In this document: one piece after another, positions 53,352 through 63,537 of the stretch
Position numbering within the stretch: the first letter of the stretch is position 1
Layout of the letters: each line of letters starts with the position of its first letter
From: Psychrobacter sp. P11G3
GTDB lineage: Bacteria; Pseudomonadota; Gammaproteobacteria; Pseudomonadales; Moraxellaceae
Reading direction: 5' to 3'
Assembly: GCF_001435845.1 (NCBI RefSeq)
Contig: NZ_CM003596.1
Span: forward strand, 2,057,137 to 2,121,136
Length of the DNA: 64,000 nucleotides
Position numbers and translations under genes: made by a program
Notes under the pieces: generated by a model
Seen by the model: the letters and a program-made list of their open reading frames with translations, nothing else
Told to the model about the DNA's origin: nothing
Databases searched by the model: none

Positions 53352-55157
53352 TTAGAACCATTCTGTTTGCATATCAGTGCAAACTGAGTTGGTGTTGGTT
53401 AATAATTCGATGTCGCGTTTAACTAATGGTAGTTCCCAATCGATGAAGTATTTGGCCGCTTGTATCTTGCCTTTGTAGAAGTTTTGCTGCTCGACATCTT
53501 GCGTCGTACTTAGTAGCTGCTCAGCTTTACTGGCTTGACGAATCCAAATCCAGCTCAGTACAATTGAGGCAAAAATATTCATTAGTGCTTGAGCATTACC
53601 AGTCAATGTCAGCGCTTCTTCTGTCTGCAACACTTTGCCCAAATGCACGAGCACTTCATGCAACTGGCCCATATAAGGCATCAGCTTGCCTGCAAGTTGT
53701 GCGCTCTCAGGTGTCGTGATGCTTTCTAAATCTTGTGTAATCTCACGTTTTAGGATTTGAATACCCAACCCACCTTTTTGCCATAACTTGCGGAATGACA
53801 AATCTAATGCCTGCACACCGTTTGTGCCTTCATGGATAGGATTTAGACGATTGTCACGCCAAAACTGCTCAGCCTGATATTCACGCGTATAGCCTGCGCC
53901 GCCCAATACTTGAATACCTAAGTCATTGGCTTTTGGGCCATACTCAGATGGCCATGCTTTTAGCACTGGCGTTAGCAAATCCAACAACTCGGTTAGCTCA
54001 TTTTTTAGTTTTTCGTCTTCGCAAGTGTTGATACGGTCAATTAGGTTTGAACCATATAGACATAATGAGATGCCGCCTTCAGAATAGGCTTTTTGTGCCA
54101 ATAGCATGCGCTTTACATCACCATGCTGAATAATAGCCGTTGCATCATCTTCAGGCTTATTGTTTGGCGCAATGCGACCTTGTGTACGGTCTTTGGCATA
54201 ATCTAGCGAGTACTGATAGCCGCGATAACCAATCATAGAAGCGCCAAAACCAACTGCAATACGTGCCTCATTCATCATTTTGAACATATAGCGCAAGCCA
54301 AAATGCTCTTCGCCGATTAAATACCCGTGACAATCGCCTTCGTCACCGAAGCTCAATGCCGTAGAAGTTGCACCTCTATAACCAAGCTTATGAATCAGTC
54401 CAGTCAGATGTACATCGTTGCGCTCGCCAACAGACAAGTCATCGTTCAAGCGATACTTAGGCACGGCAAATAAAGAGATACCTTTGACGCCGCCTGGACC
54501 ACCTGGCACTTTGGCCAATACCAAATGTACAATATTGTCAGACAACTCATGATCACCTGCTGAGATATAAATCTTGCTGCCTTTGACACGGTACGAGCCA
54601 TCATCCTGTTTTACAGCGATGGTTTTGATATCGGCAAGCGACGAACCTGCATGCGGCTCAGTCAATGCCATGGTGCCGGTGAATTCACCTGTCAGCATAC
54701 GCGGCATAAAGGCTGCTTTGATATCATCACTAGCAAAATGCGAGATGACGTTGATTGCCGCCGTGGTCAAAAATGGATAGGCAGTCGTTGATGGATTGGC
54801 TGCCATAAAGTAGCCTGCCACAGCAGTCATCACCGTCTCAGGCAGTTGCATACCACCGTCTTCAAAACTATAACGACCGGCGATAAACCCTGACTCACGG
54901 AACGCATCAAAAGCGACTTTCACATCGTTTATCATGCTGACTTTTTTACCATCGAACTGCGGCTCGTTCTTATCCGCAATATGGTTGTGCGGTAAAAATA
55001 AATCTGTCGCAATCTTATTTGCCGTCTCTAATACAGCATCAAATGTCTCACGGCTATGTTCTGAGAACTTTGCGTGCTCGGTGAGTGATTCCGTGCCTAG
55101 TACATCATACAACTGGAAAGGTAATTCAAAATCGTTTAGGAGGGTATCTGCGGCCAT
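53352..55157 (-). CDS. Acyl-CoA dehydrogenase, large DmdC/FadE-like form
   Basis: 601 residues, about 200 longer than standard acyl-CoA dehydrogenases. MALTEPHAGSSLADIKT, GSKIYISAGDHE and GGAGYTREYQAEQFWRDNRLNPIHEGTNGVQALDL give the FAD/substrate core. The C-terminal ~130 residues are the extra helical domain found in DmdC-type and related enzymes. DmdC acts on methylthiopropionyl-CoA; others act on long acyl-CoA. The acuI pair 13 kb away is suggestive but not proof of DMSP use. First gene of a minus-strand operon facing an AraC-type regulator. Confidence 0.9.
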   Translation of the reverse strand: MAADTLLNDFELPFQLYDVLGTESLTEHAKFSEHSRETFDAVLETANKIATDLFLPHNHIADKNEPQFDGKKVSMINDVKVAFDAFRESGFIAGRYSFEDGGMQLPETVMTAVAGYFMAANPSTTAYPFLTTAAINVISHFASDDIKAAFMPRMLTGEFTGTMALTEPHAGSSLADIKTIAVKQDDGSYRVKGSKIYISAGDHELSDNIVHLVLAKVPGGPGGVKGISLFAVPKYRLNDDLSVGERNDVHLTGLIHKLGYRGATSTALSFGDEGDCHGYLIGEEHFGLRYMFKMMNEARIAVGFGASMIGYRGYQYSLDYAKDRTQGRIAPNNKPEDDATAIIQHGDVKRMLLAQKAYSEGGISLCLYGSNLIDRINTCEDEKLKNELTELLDLLTPVLKAWPSEYGPKANDLGIQVLGGAGYTREYQAEQFWRDNRLNPIHEGTNGVQALDLSFRKLWQKGGLGIQILKREITQDLESITTPESAQLAGKLMPYMGQLHEVLVHLGKVLQTEEALTLTGNAQALMNIFASIVLSWIWIRQASKAEQLLSTTQDVEQQNFYKGKIQAAKYFIDWELPLVKRDIELLTNTNSVCTDMQTEWF

Positions 55158-55225
55158 AGTATTCTCGTTAACTGATTAAATGTGGTTATCAATTGATATT
55201 AGTCTAATTTGATACCTGTCCGTAT

Positions 55226-55239
55226 TGTCATTTATGACA
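55226..55239. promoter_or_regulatory. Palindrome between the acyl-CoA dehydrogenase and AraC-type genes
   Basis: TGTCATTTATGACA has perfect 6-base arms. Further half-sites (TGGTCA, AAGACA) follow up to 55260. It lies in the 181-base divergent promoter region. Confidence 0.55.
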
Positions 55240-55338
55240 TAATTATGGTCAAATAAGACATAAACAGAGTATCTAACCAGTTAAAATCAACCAAATAATG
55301 GCTATTTTGGTAAGCACAGCAAAGGAAACGAGTGTCTT

Positions 55339-56361
55339 ATGCCCTATTTCAAACCTTTTAAAATGATTATTCTTGGCTTCGATGGCGTGCTCGGTAGTGT
55401 ACTATCTGGCGCACTGGACTTGTTTTCATTCACAGGGGTCAGCTGGCAGCGCTTTTCAAATGAGTCTGTAGAGCCACGGTTTAATGTGCAAATCGCAAGC
55501 TTGGGTGGCGGCGATATTAGGTGCAGCAACCGCTTAATCATGCAAGCCCACTGTGATATCCGAGACGTGACAGAGTGCGATTTATTGCTTGTGCCCACCA
55601 TTGGCGATTCTATTGATAAGGTATTGACGCAGAACAGTGAGCTACTGCCACATTTAGTACGGCTTGCGAATACCAAGGCCGATATAGCAAGCAATTGTAG
55701 CGGTGCATTTTTTTTGGCAAAGGCGGGATTATTAGATCATAAGATAGCCACCACACACTGGGGCTATGCCAATAAGTTTAAGGTAGATTTTCCATTGGTG
55801 GACTTACAAGAGAATCAATTTGTTACCCATTCAAGAAGCGACTCAACAAACCAGTCAGGCAATATATTTTGTGCAGCTGGTGGCAGCGCCTTTTATGATT
55901 TGGGGCTATTATTGATAGAGCGGTACTGCGGACGTGAGATTTCTACACAAGTGGCAAAAACCCAAATTATTGATAGCAAAAGAGGTAGTCAAAATAGCTA
56001 TACTAATGTGACCTTGCACAAGCCGCATTCCGACCATTTGATTAAACAAGTCCAAGAATATATCGAAGAAAACTTTCAGCATTCTTTGCAGGTCAGTAGT
56101 TTAGCCGCTATGGTAAATATTACCCCGCGCACTTTAAACAGGCGCTTCCAGTCCTGCGTGGCGATGCGACCGATTGAATATATTCAGGCCGTTAGAATTG
56201 AACAAGCCAAACGCTTACTTGAATTAGGCGATGTATCGATAAAGTCGCTTGCCGATCAAGTAGGCTACGATGATATCTCTTCATTCACGCGTCTATTTAA
56301 ACGTGCGACAGAGCTGACGCCTAAAGAGTACCAAGATAAATTTTCACGGTTGGCTATTTAA
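55339..56361 (+). CDS. GlxA-family AraC-type transcriptional regulator
   Basis: 340 residues. Residues about 1-200 form a DJ-1/PfpI-like domain (NCSGAFFLAKAGLLD places a Cys at the nucleophile elbow; TTHWGYANKF follows). Residues about 228-335 are the AraC double helix-turn-helix (VSSLAAMVNITPRTLNRRFQ; IKSLADQVGYDDISSFTRLFKR). GlxA-type proteins activate nearby catabolic genes, so the divergent acyl-CoA operon is the obvious target. Confidence 0.92.
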   Translation: MPYFKPFKMIILGFDGVLGSVLSGALDLFSFTGVSWQRFSNESVEPRFNVQIASLGGGDIRCSNRLIMQAHCDIRDVTECDLLLVPTIGDSIDKVLTQNSELLPHLVRLANTKADIASNCSGAFFLAKAGLLDHKIATTHWGYANKFKVDFPLVDLQENQFVTHSRSDSTNQSGNIFCAAGGSAFYDLGLLLIERYCGREISTQVAKTQIIDSKRGSQNSYTNVTLHKPHSDHLIKQVQEYIEENFQHSLQVSSLAAMVNITPRTLNRRFQSCVAMRPIEYIQAVRIEQAKRLLELGDVSIKSLADQVGYDDISSFTRLFKRATELTPKEYQDKFSRLAI

Positions 56362-56380
56362 AAAGGACAGTGATTAGCGT

Positions 56381-57658
56381 TTAAGCAGTCTGCCACAAGC
56401 TTTCTACTTGGATGGCATCAGCCTTGATGGTTGGATAATCGGTAAATGCCAACTGATAGCCGCCATTTGCATTAGGACTCAGCTGGCAAATCGCTCCTAG
56501 CGGAAAGCTGTATTTTTTGCCGATATGACCAAAAGGCATACCACTATATATCGACAATCCTGTCAATTCATGCAGCTGACGAATGACTGTGGCAACATCA
56601 TAACGTTTGTCATAGCTGTCCTCGCCCGTACCAGACAATGCCCCAAATACAATCGCTTGCTGATTTTTAAACACACCTGCGAGATATAAGTCATATAACA
56701 TGCGCTCAATACGATACGCCTGCTCGCCGACATCTTCTAAAAACACAATACCACCATCGATACGTGGTAAATACTCACTACCTGCCAGCGCTGATACGAC
56801 ACTTAAGTTACCACCCCAAATCGTACCAGTTAACGGTTTCGGCTCACCTTTTGTCAGTATGGCAGGTAGCTGCTGACTGGTTAGCGAGGCATCTTGTATG
56901 CTGATAGTCAGAGTAGGATTGGTCAGTGCTTCAACAAACTGCTGACAGCTGACTTTATCAGGTGTGGTTTTACCAAACTCACTATAGAGCATTGGCGCGG
57001 CAAGTGAGCTCATTGACCCTTTTGCCAATAGCGCACACTGAATAGCCGTCACATCGCTAAAGCCTGCGAGTATCGTGCCGCGCTCTTTCATAATCCGTCC
57101 TAGCGTCGACCAATCCACCATAGGCAATATGCGCATGGCACCGTAACCACCGCGCACACCTAGCAGTAGTTTTGGCGCGGCTATTGCCCCAGTGGCAAGG
57201 TTTTGAAAATCGCTAGCACGTTGTGAGTCCGTTCCTGCAAAGCGTAAATACTGACGATTGGTAATAGCAGGATTTTCTACTTTAAACCCAGCACAAGCCA
57301 CGCGATCTAATGCCAACTGATTACGCTCATCACTACCACCGACATTGGAGCTGGCAAAAAGTCGTGTCTCAATCTTAGGCGTGATACAACCTGCCTGCGT
57401 CAGTGATTCCCGTGACATTTGTGATGATGAGCTATTATCCAATAACGAAGTTGGCAGATCATCCTTGGTCAGCTGCGAGTTATTGCCAGACTCGATAGGA
57501 CTGGCTGCAAGCGCTTGAGACATACCTTGGCTCGCTAATACTGCTGTGCCTGCACTCACACCGATTCGACGTAGAAATTGCCGACGGTTTAGCCCAGATG
57601 TTGTTTCAGTTGCATGACTGTTTTTATCATCTGTCCATGACTGACGCTTAATCCCCAT
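56381..57658 (-). CDS. LD-carboxypeptidase (peptidase family S66) with Tat signal
   Basis: 425 residues. A twin-arginine signal (NRRQFLRRIGVSAGTAVLA, about 25-45) ends near QALAA. The S66 core follows: VRGGYGAMRILP, nucleophile Ser in GFSDVTAIQ, Glu in FLEDVGEQAYRIERML and His in GMPFGHIGKKYSFPLG. LdcA trims the terminal D-Ala of murein tetrapeptides and is normally cytoplasmic; this copy is predicted to be exported folded, pointing to periplasmic wall turnover. It is convergent with the GlxA gene (20-base gap). Confidence 0.9.
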   Translation of the reverse strand: MGIKRQSWTDDKNSHATETTSGLNRRQFLRRIGVSAGTAVLASQGMSQALAASPIESGNNSQLTKDDLPTSLLDNSSSSQMSRESLTQAGCITPKIETRLFASSNVGGSDERNQLALDRVACAGFKVENPAITNRQYLRFAGTDSQRASDFQNLATGAIAAPKLLLGVRGGYGAMRILPMVDWSTLGRIMKERGTILAGFSDVTAIQCALLAKGSMSSLAAPMLYSEFGKTTPDKVSCQQFVEALTNPTLTISIQDASLTSQQLPAILTKGEPKPLTGTIWGGNLSVVSALAGSEYLPRIDGGIVFLEDVGEQAYRIERMLYDLYLAGVFKNQQAIVFGALSGTGEDSYDKRYDVATVIRQLHELTGLSIYSGMPFGHIGKKYSFPLGAICQLSPNANGGYQLAFTDYPTIKADAIQVESLWQTA

Positions 57659-57862
57659 ATCTTACTGCTACCTTATCGCTTTTATTTTTTATGACTTATG
57701 TTTTTAGACCTTGTGGCAGCATATTGTAGACGCTTTTCTCACACTAATGGTTGCCTAATCTTTACCGATATTTACTTTTTCGCTACTGAGACACACAATA
57801 TAGGTCGATTAGATTTGTTACTGTAAATACAAATTCATCGCAAAAAACAAAAGGTAATAATT

Positions 57863-58342
57863 ATGTTTAATAAAAAAACCGATAAAAACAAGTCACTTGA
57901 CTCTAATTTGGAATACTTGCTAGGCAAAGAAGATAAGCTGAAAGAAAAGTTAGAAGATAGCGGCTACCTTGAGCCGTTTAGTGATGATCTAATGCTATTT
58001 ATGAGTCTCGTCAAAGATTATTACAAAGGTGACTACCGTAAGATCCCTTTCAAAACAATTTCAGCTGGCGTTATTGGTGCGCTCTATGTGCTAAATCCAA
58101 TTGACATCATTCCTGATTCTATTCCGTTTATCGGCTATATCGATGATGCGCTAGTACTTAAATTTTGTTTGAAGCAGGCCAGAAAAGATCTACAAAAATA
58201 CAAAGAATGGAAGCAGGAACAATCAGCTACTAAGGATAAGTTAGAATCTAACAATGATACGGATAAGACTGATAACGACAAGACTAGTACTGATGAGAAA
58301 GACAGCGACGAGACTGGTACTAACCTGAAGAAAGCCTCATAA
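57863..58342 (+). CDS. YkvA family protein (DUF1232)
   Basis: 159 residues. The DUF1232 core YVLNPIDIIPDSIPFIGYIDDA (two halves, about residues 70-91) is a short membrane-associated hairpin. An N-terminal charged helix and a Lys/Asp/Thr-rich C-terminal tail (about 115-159) flank it. Function unknown. The gene is alone on the plus strand with a terminator at 58392. Confidence 0.9.
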   Translation: MFNKKTDKNKSLDSNLEYLLGKEDKLKEKLEDSGYLEPFSDDLMLFMSLVKDYYKGDYRKIPFKTISAGVIGALYVLNPIDIIPDSIPFIGYIDDALVLKFCLKQARKDLQKYKEWKQEQSATKDKLESNNDTDKTDNDKTSTDEKDSDETGTNLKKAS

Positions 58343-58391
58343 ATATTAATACTTTTAGCGATTAAAAAAAGTGATTCATAATCACAGTATT

Positions 58392-58434
58392 AAAAAAGCC
58401 ACGACCGCGAATTAACTTTTCGGTCGTGGCTTCT
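58392..58434. terminator. Bidirectional terminator between ykvA-like and membrane-protein genes
   Basis: AAGCCACGACCG (58397-58408) pairs with CGGTCGTGGCTT (58421-58432). An A run on the left serves as the T run for the minus strand, which fits the convergent gene at 58465. Confidence 0.88.
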
Positions 58435-58464
58435 TAGTTCTCATGATTCATCTGTCGTTAAATT

Positions 58465-58770
58465 TTAATCAGGCACTTCATAATTAGCTTTTTCTGGATT
58501 GAGACCAAACGAGTAGACGAATGTCGCAACGAGGCTATTGACAATAATGAAAGGTAAATCAATCGCAGCATGACCAAGTGCATAGCGACCAAGCAGCCAA
58601 GAGACGATCAACATGATAATAAAAAATGCACCCAAATATGCCAAAATCGCAGGATGTTTCAAATTATAAGGCTGCTCAGGCGTCGGTTGTTTGTCTAATA
58701 CATACGTTCTTACCCCCCAACCAGCTGCATAAGAAAACCCGCCTAACACCACGTAACTGAAAAAGTTCAT
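58465..58770 (-). CDS. Small inner-membrane protein, unknown
   Basis: 101 residues with three hydrophobic segments (about 3-22, 43-63, 72-92). The first half (MNFFSYVVLGGFSYAAGWGV) carries small residues typical of a helix-packing segment. No family is recognised. It lies upstream of a terminator shared with the convergent YkvA gene. Confidence 0.75.
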   Translation of the reverse strand: MNFFSYVVLGGFSYAAGWGVRTYVLDKQPTPEQPYNLKHPAILAYLGAFFIIMLIVSWLLGRYALGHAAIDLPFIIVNSLVATFVYSFGLNPEKANYEVPD

Positions 58771-58886
58771 ATCGCTTAACTCTAATGGTATGACTGTTTA
58801 TAACAAAATACTGTCTATGAAAATATCATCCATCAACAATGATATTTATAGTCGATACTTATCTAAATACTATCATCAATGCTTAT

Positions 58887-59432
58887 TTAAATACTGTCGT
58901 CGACATTATCGATAATAAGATCGGCATGTGGATTGGCTAAAATATCGGTATTCACCTCATCGCACTCCACGCGGTAGATCGTGTTAGCGCCTCGATAAAT
59001 GTACGACAAGTATTCGCTGTCTAAGAGCGGATCAATATTTGCGTAAGCTGGTTTGACGTGCGCCAATACAAGCACTCGATCAGGACGACCAATAACCGCA
59101 TCGACATTATCTGGATCGATAGAGAAAAACTGCGGTATGTCGCTATTGTCTATCACTTCTAACGGCTCTGGAGTATCCCAGACGCGCTTAGCAGTGACGG
59201 GCTCTTTCATCTGCATCACCCAAGTGTCATTTTGTTTGCTGACCTTTATCTGTGCAGGCTCATCTTGACTCACCGTATAACAACCTTCAAAGACAGACAG
59301 ATCTGCCGCAACTTCGGTATCTTCTTGAGGGCTAGTATCATTACAAGCACTCAGAAAAATCGCGCTGCTAGTAGTTACACTGAGCATCAAATACGTCAGT
59401 CTCTTATTAAATAAATTCGAGCGTAAGGACAT
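58887..59432 (-). CDS. Predicted lipoprotein, unknown function
   Basis: 181 residues from the ATG at 59432. The signal peptide ends in a lipobox (FLSACNDTS, Cys about residue 30), so it is predicted to be lipidated and in the envelope. The mature protein is acidic; YTVSQDEPAQIKVSKQNDTWVM suggests a beta-sheet fold. The TTG at 59450 was rejected as start; AGGA lies about 10 bases before the ATG. Confidence 0.8.
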   Translation of the reverse strand: MSLRSNLFNKRLTYLMLSVTTSSAIFLSACNDTSPQEDTEVAADLSVFEGCYTVSQDEPAQIKVSKQNDTWVMQMKEPVTAKRVWDTPEPLEVIDNSDIPQFFSIDPDNVDAVIGRPDRVLVLAHVKPAYANIDPLLDSEYLSYIYRGANTIYRVECDEVNTDILANPHADLIIDNVDDSI

Positions 59433-59781
59433 AATGGGGTTATCCTGCAATCATGCATTAAAAACTTTTATTAAGTGTACTATTGTCAAAAAACCATAAA
59501 ATAGCAGATACGAAAAATGCACTTGGGTATCTTTGTAGCAAAAACGATTCTTTTACTAAAAACTAGAGCCTTTCAGCGAGCTTCACTATTTTAACAGAAA
59601 ACCAAGACGTTACTATTATGTTATAAGTTACCGTAGCGGTTTTCTGACTTTGTGCGTCACGACTGCCCATATTTATGATAGATTTGCTATACTCACAACG
59701 TCATCATCATCGTTCGAATAACGTAAACGAGATGCTCTAGTACTACCCTATGCTTACCACTTATCAGGTCCATACTCTTTT
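59433..59781. other. Divergent promoter region between the lipoprotein gene and rnhA-dnaQ
   Basis: No gene is seen in these 349 bases. A TATACT box at 59688-59693 could serve rnhA-dnaQ, without a convincing -35 partner. No hairpin or repeat stands out. Confidence 0.4.
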
Positions 59782-61440
59782 ATGTCAGACAACCGTAATT
59801 CAATGCCAAACACTCATAAAGACAACGCGATTGATCCATTGGCTGCTAAAACAAACACCACTGTGGCCTATACTGATGGTGCTTGCAAAGGCAATCCTGG
59901 CGCTGGCGGCTGGGGCGCACATCTTATATTTAGTGATGGCAGCACTCAAGATTTATACGGCGGCGACAAAGAAACCACCAATAACCGTATGGAACTAATG
60001 GGTGCGATACAAGCCCTGACGCATAGCCCGCATGAGCATACTCTTGAGATTTGGACTGACTCCAGTTATGTCAAAAAAGGCATAACTGAATGGATTGAAG
60101 GTTGGAAGAAAAAGGGCTGGAAAACTGCCAGTAAAAAGCCAGTCGCCAATCAAGACCTATGGCAACAATTGGATAAGCTCTGCCAACAGCGTGATGTTAG
60201 CTGGCATTGGGTCAAGGGTCACGCTGGACATGCGGGTAATGAAAAAGCAGACGAGCTGGCAAACCTAGGTGTCACCTCAAACAGCGACCATTCAGCTAGG
60301 CTCAATGAAGCAGATACGACTAAAAAAAAAGACCAAATAGTGAATGACATTAATCCTAACATTGATACTAATACTGACACTAACATTGATACTTCGCAAA
60401 AATCATCTAGCGCTGACTGGCTAAGTTTCGATCCATTGGGTCTAGATATGATGGACGATGAGTTTGATGAAGAGCTCTTAGAACCTGAGCCGCTCAGAGA
60501 AGATAGTCAGAGTACAGCTAACACCCTTAAGATAGATGAAGACATTGCTGTAGAATCTAACAGCCATCAAGACAATACATACAACCCGACGAGTACCAAA
60601 GCTATGCCAGATATTCAAACGCACCTAGATGACACCGTCGACAATGATATGTTGCCAAGTGTAGAATCTGATGCCCCTAAGTTCGATGGGGATACTAGCC
60701 GTGCCAACCCATATTTCAAGCCACTACTACCAAAGCCGATACACCGCCATGAAGCAGATCGCCAGCTTATCATGGATACAGAAACCACAGGGCTTGATGC
60801 TCTAAAAGGCGATCGTATTATCGAGGTCGGTATTGTGGAGCTGGTCGGACGTAAGTTTACTGGTGAAAAGCTGCACGTTTATATCAATCCGCAGCGCGGT
60901 ATGGATGACGAAGTCATTCGTATTCATGGTATCTCTGAAGCGTTTTTGACTGACAAGCCGACCTTTGACCAAGTGGCTCAGTCTTTGTATGACTTTATGG
61001 ACGGCGCTGAGATTATCGCTCACAACGCTACTTTTGATATGAACTTCTTAAATATGGAGTTTGCAAAAGTTGGTCTGAATGACTTTGCTAATCGAGTGCA
61101 AGTAACCGATTCACTGGCGATGGCCAAGCAGCAATACCCGGGGCAAAAAAACACGCTAGATGCCCTCGTGCGTCGCCTAGATGTTGGTAAGCAGGACCGT
61201 ACTTTTCACGGGGCATTACTTGACTCAGAGATTTTAGCCGAAGTTTATTTAGCGATGACTGGTGGACAGGTCACGCTCGCTATCGAAGAGGATACAGATA
61301 CCGATGGCGGACAAACTGCTCATGCAAGTTTCGCCAATTTAGCGAATTTATTGCTGGCATCAACGGCGGATGAAACTGCTGACCAAAGCTGGTATACGGC
61401 TTTGGCAGAAGATTATCCTGCCCTAAAAGCTAGCATATAA
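59782..61440 (+). CDS. rnhA-dnaQ: Fused ribonuclease HI / DNA polymerase III epsilon subunit
   Basis: 552 residues. Residues about 25-170 are RNase [40 protein letters not shown] and [16 protein letters not shown] contain the DEDD residues. An acidic, Asn/Asp/Thr-rich linker (about 172-325) has no domain. Residues about 328-500 are the epsilon proofreading exonuclease: [25 protein letters not shown] and [11 protein letters not shown] (His and Asp of the DEDDh set). The ~50-residue C-terminus probably contacts the polymerase. In E. coli rnhA and dnaQ are adjacent but divergent; the fusion is known in Acinetobacter and seems a Moraxellaceae trait. Confidence 0.94.
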   Translation: MSDNRNSMPNTHKDNAIDPLAAKTNTTVAYTDGACKGNPGAGGWGAHLIFSDGSTQDLYGGDKETTNNRMELMGAIQALTHSPHEHTLEIWTDSSYVKKGITEWIEGWKKKGWKTASKKPVANQDLWQQLDKLCQQRDVSWHWVKGHAGHAGNEKADELANLGVTSNSDHSARLNEADTTKKKDQIVNDINPNIDTNTDTNIDTSQKSSSADWLSFDPLGLDMMDDEFDEELLEPEPLREDSQSTANTLKIDEDIAVESNSHQDNTYNPTSTKAMPDIQTHLDDTVDNDMLPSVESDAPKFDGDTSRANPYFKPLLPKPIHRHEADRQLIMDTETTGLDALKGDRIIEVGIVELVGRKFTGEKLHVYINPQRGMDDEVIRIHGISEAFLTDKPTFDQVAQSLYDFMDGAEIIAHNATFDMNFLNMEFAKVGLNDFANRVQVTDSLAMAKQQYPGQKNTLDALVRRLDVGKQDRTFHGALLDSEILAEVYLAMTGGQVTLAIEEDTDTDGGQTAHASFANLANLLLASTADETADQSWYTALAEDYPALKASI

Positions 61441-61587
61441 TTATCGTTCGAATTTTTATTGAACCGACATTTGTATAATTTAGTCTTGATTATTATGATA
61501 GAAAGCGTTAAAACATCACTAGCTAATACTTTCTAAATCAAATTTATCATATTGCTATTCTCATCAGTACATTATGGAAAAATACTT

Positions 61588-63270
61588 ATGGACCAGTCTG
61601 CGCAAATGAAGCTAACCGCCCCAACGCTTAGTGTTACTGATTTTAATCTACCATCACTCCATTTACTGCATGATGAGGTTATAGCAACGCTTAAAGACAC
61701 CGAGATTCATTTAGGTGAGTTCAATGATGATAGTAGTCAGGCGCCTTTGTTGTCAGACTCTATCGAAGTATTAAAGCAACTGTCTTGTATTTTCAAACTG
61801 ATTTCTTTGGTCGGTGCAGAAGCATTGAATGATGCCATTGTTGGTGGTCTACAGAGACTTTATGACAATGGTGACAACAATGATACTGATTTAATCATGG
61901 ATCTATCAGAAGCCATCATGACCTTGGATCGTTATGTCGAGTTTGTCCTATTGACTGAATCGGTAGAGCCTACTCTACTGATACCTGTAATCAACAAGCT
62001 TAATGCACATAGTCAAAAAGCTCCTATTACAGCAGACTATTTTTCTGCATTTGGTAGCAGTAGTGTCATCATCGCTAATCCTGAACAAAACTTTGAATCT
62101 CTAAGCACGCTTAATCTAGACACAGAGCTGCTGACCAACGCGTATCGTAGTGGCCTTGCGGTTGCACTACTTAATCAAGATGGCAACATTGACTCCAAGG
62201 ATCAGCAAAAGCTGGATGCTATGAGTGCAGCTTGTGCATTAATCGCTGCAAATACTGATAGTTTGTTTTGGCAAGCGGCGACTGCTGCCGTGACTGATAT
62301 CGCAGCAGTATTACCATTAAACCTAAGTCAAAAACACACACTTATCTATTTAGAGCAGCAATTTCAAAGCTATTTACCAGTAATGGATACCCGTTTTGCA
62401 GATTTAGTGAGCTTTGCCTGTCAACGTAATAACGAGCAAGCGCATCAACTACGTGAACAGTATGCAAGCAATCATTTAGAAGGTGCTCAGCTAGAACAGA
62501 TGAAGCGCTTTTTATTCGGTCCTAACCGCGAACTTACCGATACGTTGAACACAATTATTCAACATCAGATCAATAACATTAAAGAACACGTAGACAGTTA
62601 TGCACGTGGCGATTCAATTAATCCTATTGACATGCAGACAGCGCAGATTATTAAAGAGTTGACTGAGCTTAGTTCGGCATTGCGTTTATTAGGTCTGTCC
62701 AACGCAGCCAATAGTCTTAGCGAAGCAGCAGAAGCTGTGAGCCATTGGCAAGCGCCTTCTCCTGAAGACTTCGATCATTTGCTACTAGCATTAATGCATG
62801 CAGAGAACGCCACTATTGCTATGGCAGAGATGCATACACCAGGGGCAATCTATCTGCCACTGAATAACCCGCATATTTCATTGCATCAGCTTAATACGGC
62901 CAATGATACCTTGATACAAGAAAGCCGAACTGCGATTGCTAGTGCTGAGCAAGCCATCAATGATTATTTGGCGGAGCCTGAGCGCGATATGCTTAATATC
63001 CAAAATATTCCTGGGATGATGCGACAAGTAGCAGGCGCAGTACGCTTCTTACAACTGCCCACACCTGCCAGCATGCTGAGTCAGCTAGCCAACTATATCG
63101 AACAACGTATCGATGGCGGACGACGTATCGAAGACGGTACGTTAGCCTGCATCGCTGATGTCATCATGGCGGTCGATCATCACTTAGATGGTTTTGAGAA
63201 TAATCGCCCTGTTAGCAAGCAAGCACTTGATGTTGGTCAACAAAGCTTAAGCCACCTACTTGCTGCTTAA
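61588..63270 (+). CDS. fimL: FimL-like protein (ChpA N-terminus homologue), type IV pilus/cAMP signalling
   Basis: 560 residues from the ATG at 61588, close to P. aeruginosa FimL (~556). Helical throughout; LTELSSALRLLGLSNAANSLSEAAEAV and IPGMMRQVAGAVRFLQLPTPASMLSQLANYIEQR look like degenerate Hpt-type repeats of the ChpA N-terminus, without the phospho-accepting His in the canonical spot. FimL helps activate adenylate cyclase CyaB and thereby pilus function. No other pilus genes lie in view. Family membership is by pattern and size. Confidence 0.7.
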   Translation: MDQSAQMKLTAPTLSVTDFNLPSLHLLHDEVIATLKDTEIHLGEFNDDSSQAPLLSDSIEVLKQLSCIFKLISLVGAEALNDAIVGGLQRLYDNGDNNDTDLIMDLSEAIMTLDRYVEFVLLTESVEPTLLIPVINKLNAHSQKAPITADYFSAFGSSSVIIANPEQNFESLSTLNLDTELLTNAYRSGLAVALLNQDGNIDSKDQQKLDAMSAACALIAANTDSLFWQAATAAVTDIAAVLPLNLSQKHTLIYLEQQFQSYLPVMDTRFADLVSFACQRNNEQAHQLREQYASNHLEGAQLEQMKRFLFGPNRELTDTLNTIIQHQINNIKEHVDSYARGDSINPIDMQTAQIIKELTELSSALRLLGLSNAANSLSEAAEAVSHWQAPSPEDFDHLLLALMHAENATIAMAEMHTPGAIYLPLNNPHISLHQLNTANDTLIQESRTAIASAEQAINDYLAEPERDMLNIQNIPGMMRQVAGAVRFLQLPTPASMLSQLANYIEQRIDGGRRIEDGTLACIADVIMAVDHHLDGFENNRPVSKQALDVGQQSLSHLLAA

Positions 63271-63537
63271 CTTTTCTCATTGTCATGTCATGGTCATTAT
63301 CTCTGAGCCATGACATCTCATTTAAATACAGATAACTCAAGACAATGTAGGTACAAGTCAGGCACGTGAAAGTGCTACAGTCATTAGGTTAAACTAGCCT
63401 AGTTATTAGGCTGAACCAGCCTGACAATATGTATGGATATCTGGATATCTGGTTTACATAGAATTGATGATATTTTACTCTAAAACAGTCTGTGTCTACG
63501 TCGATGCGGACTTACTTTATAATGTTTGGAATTTTAT

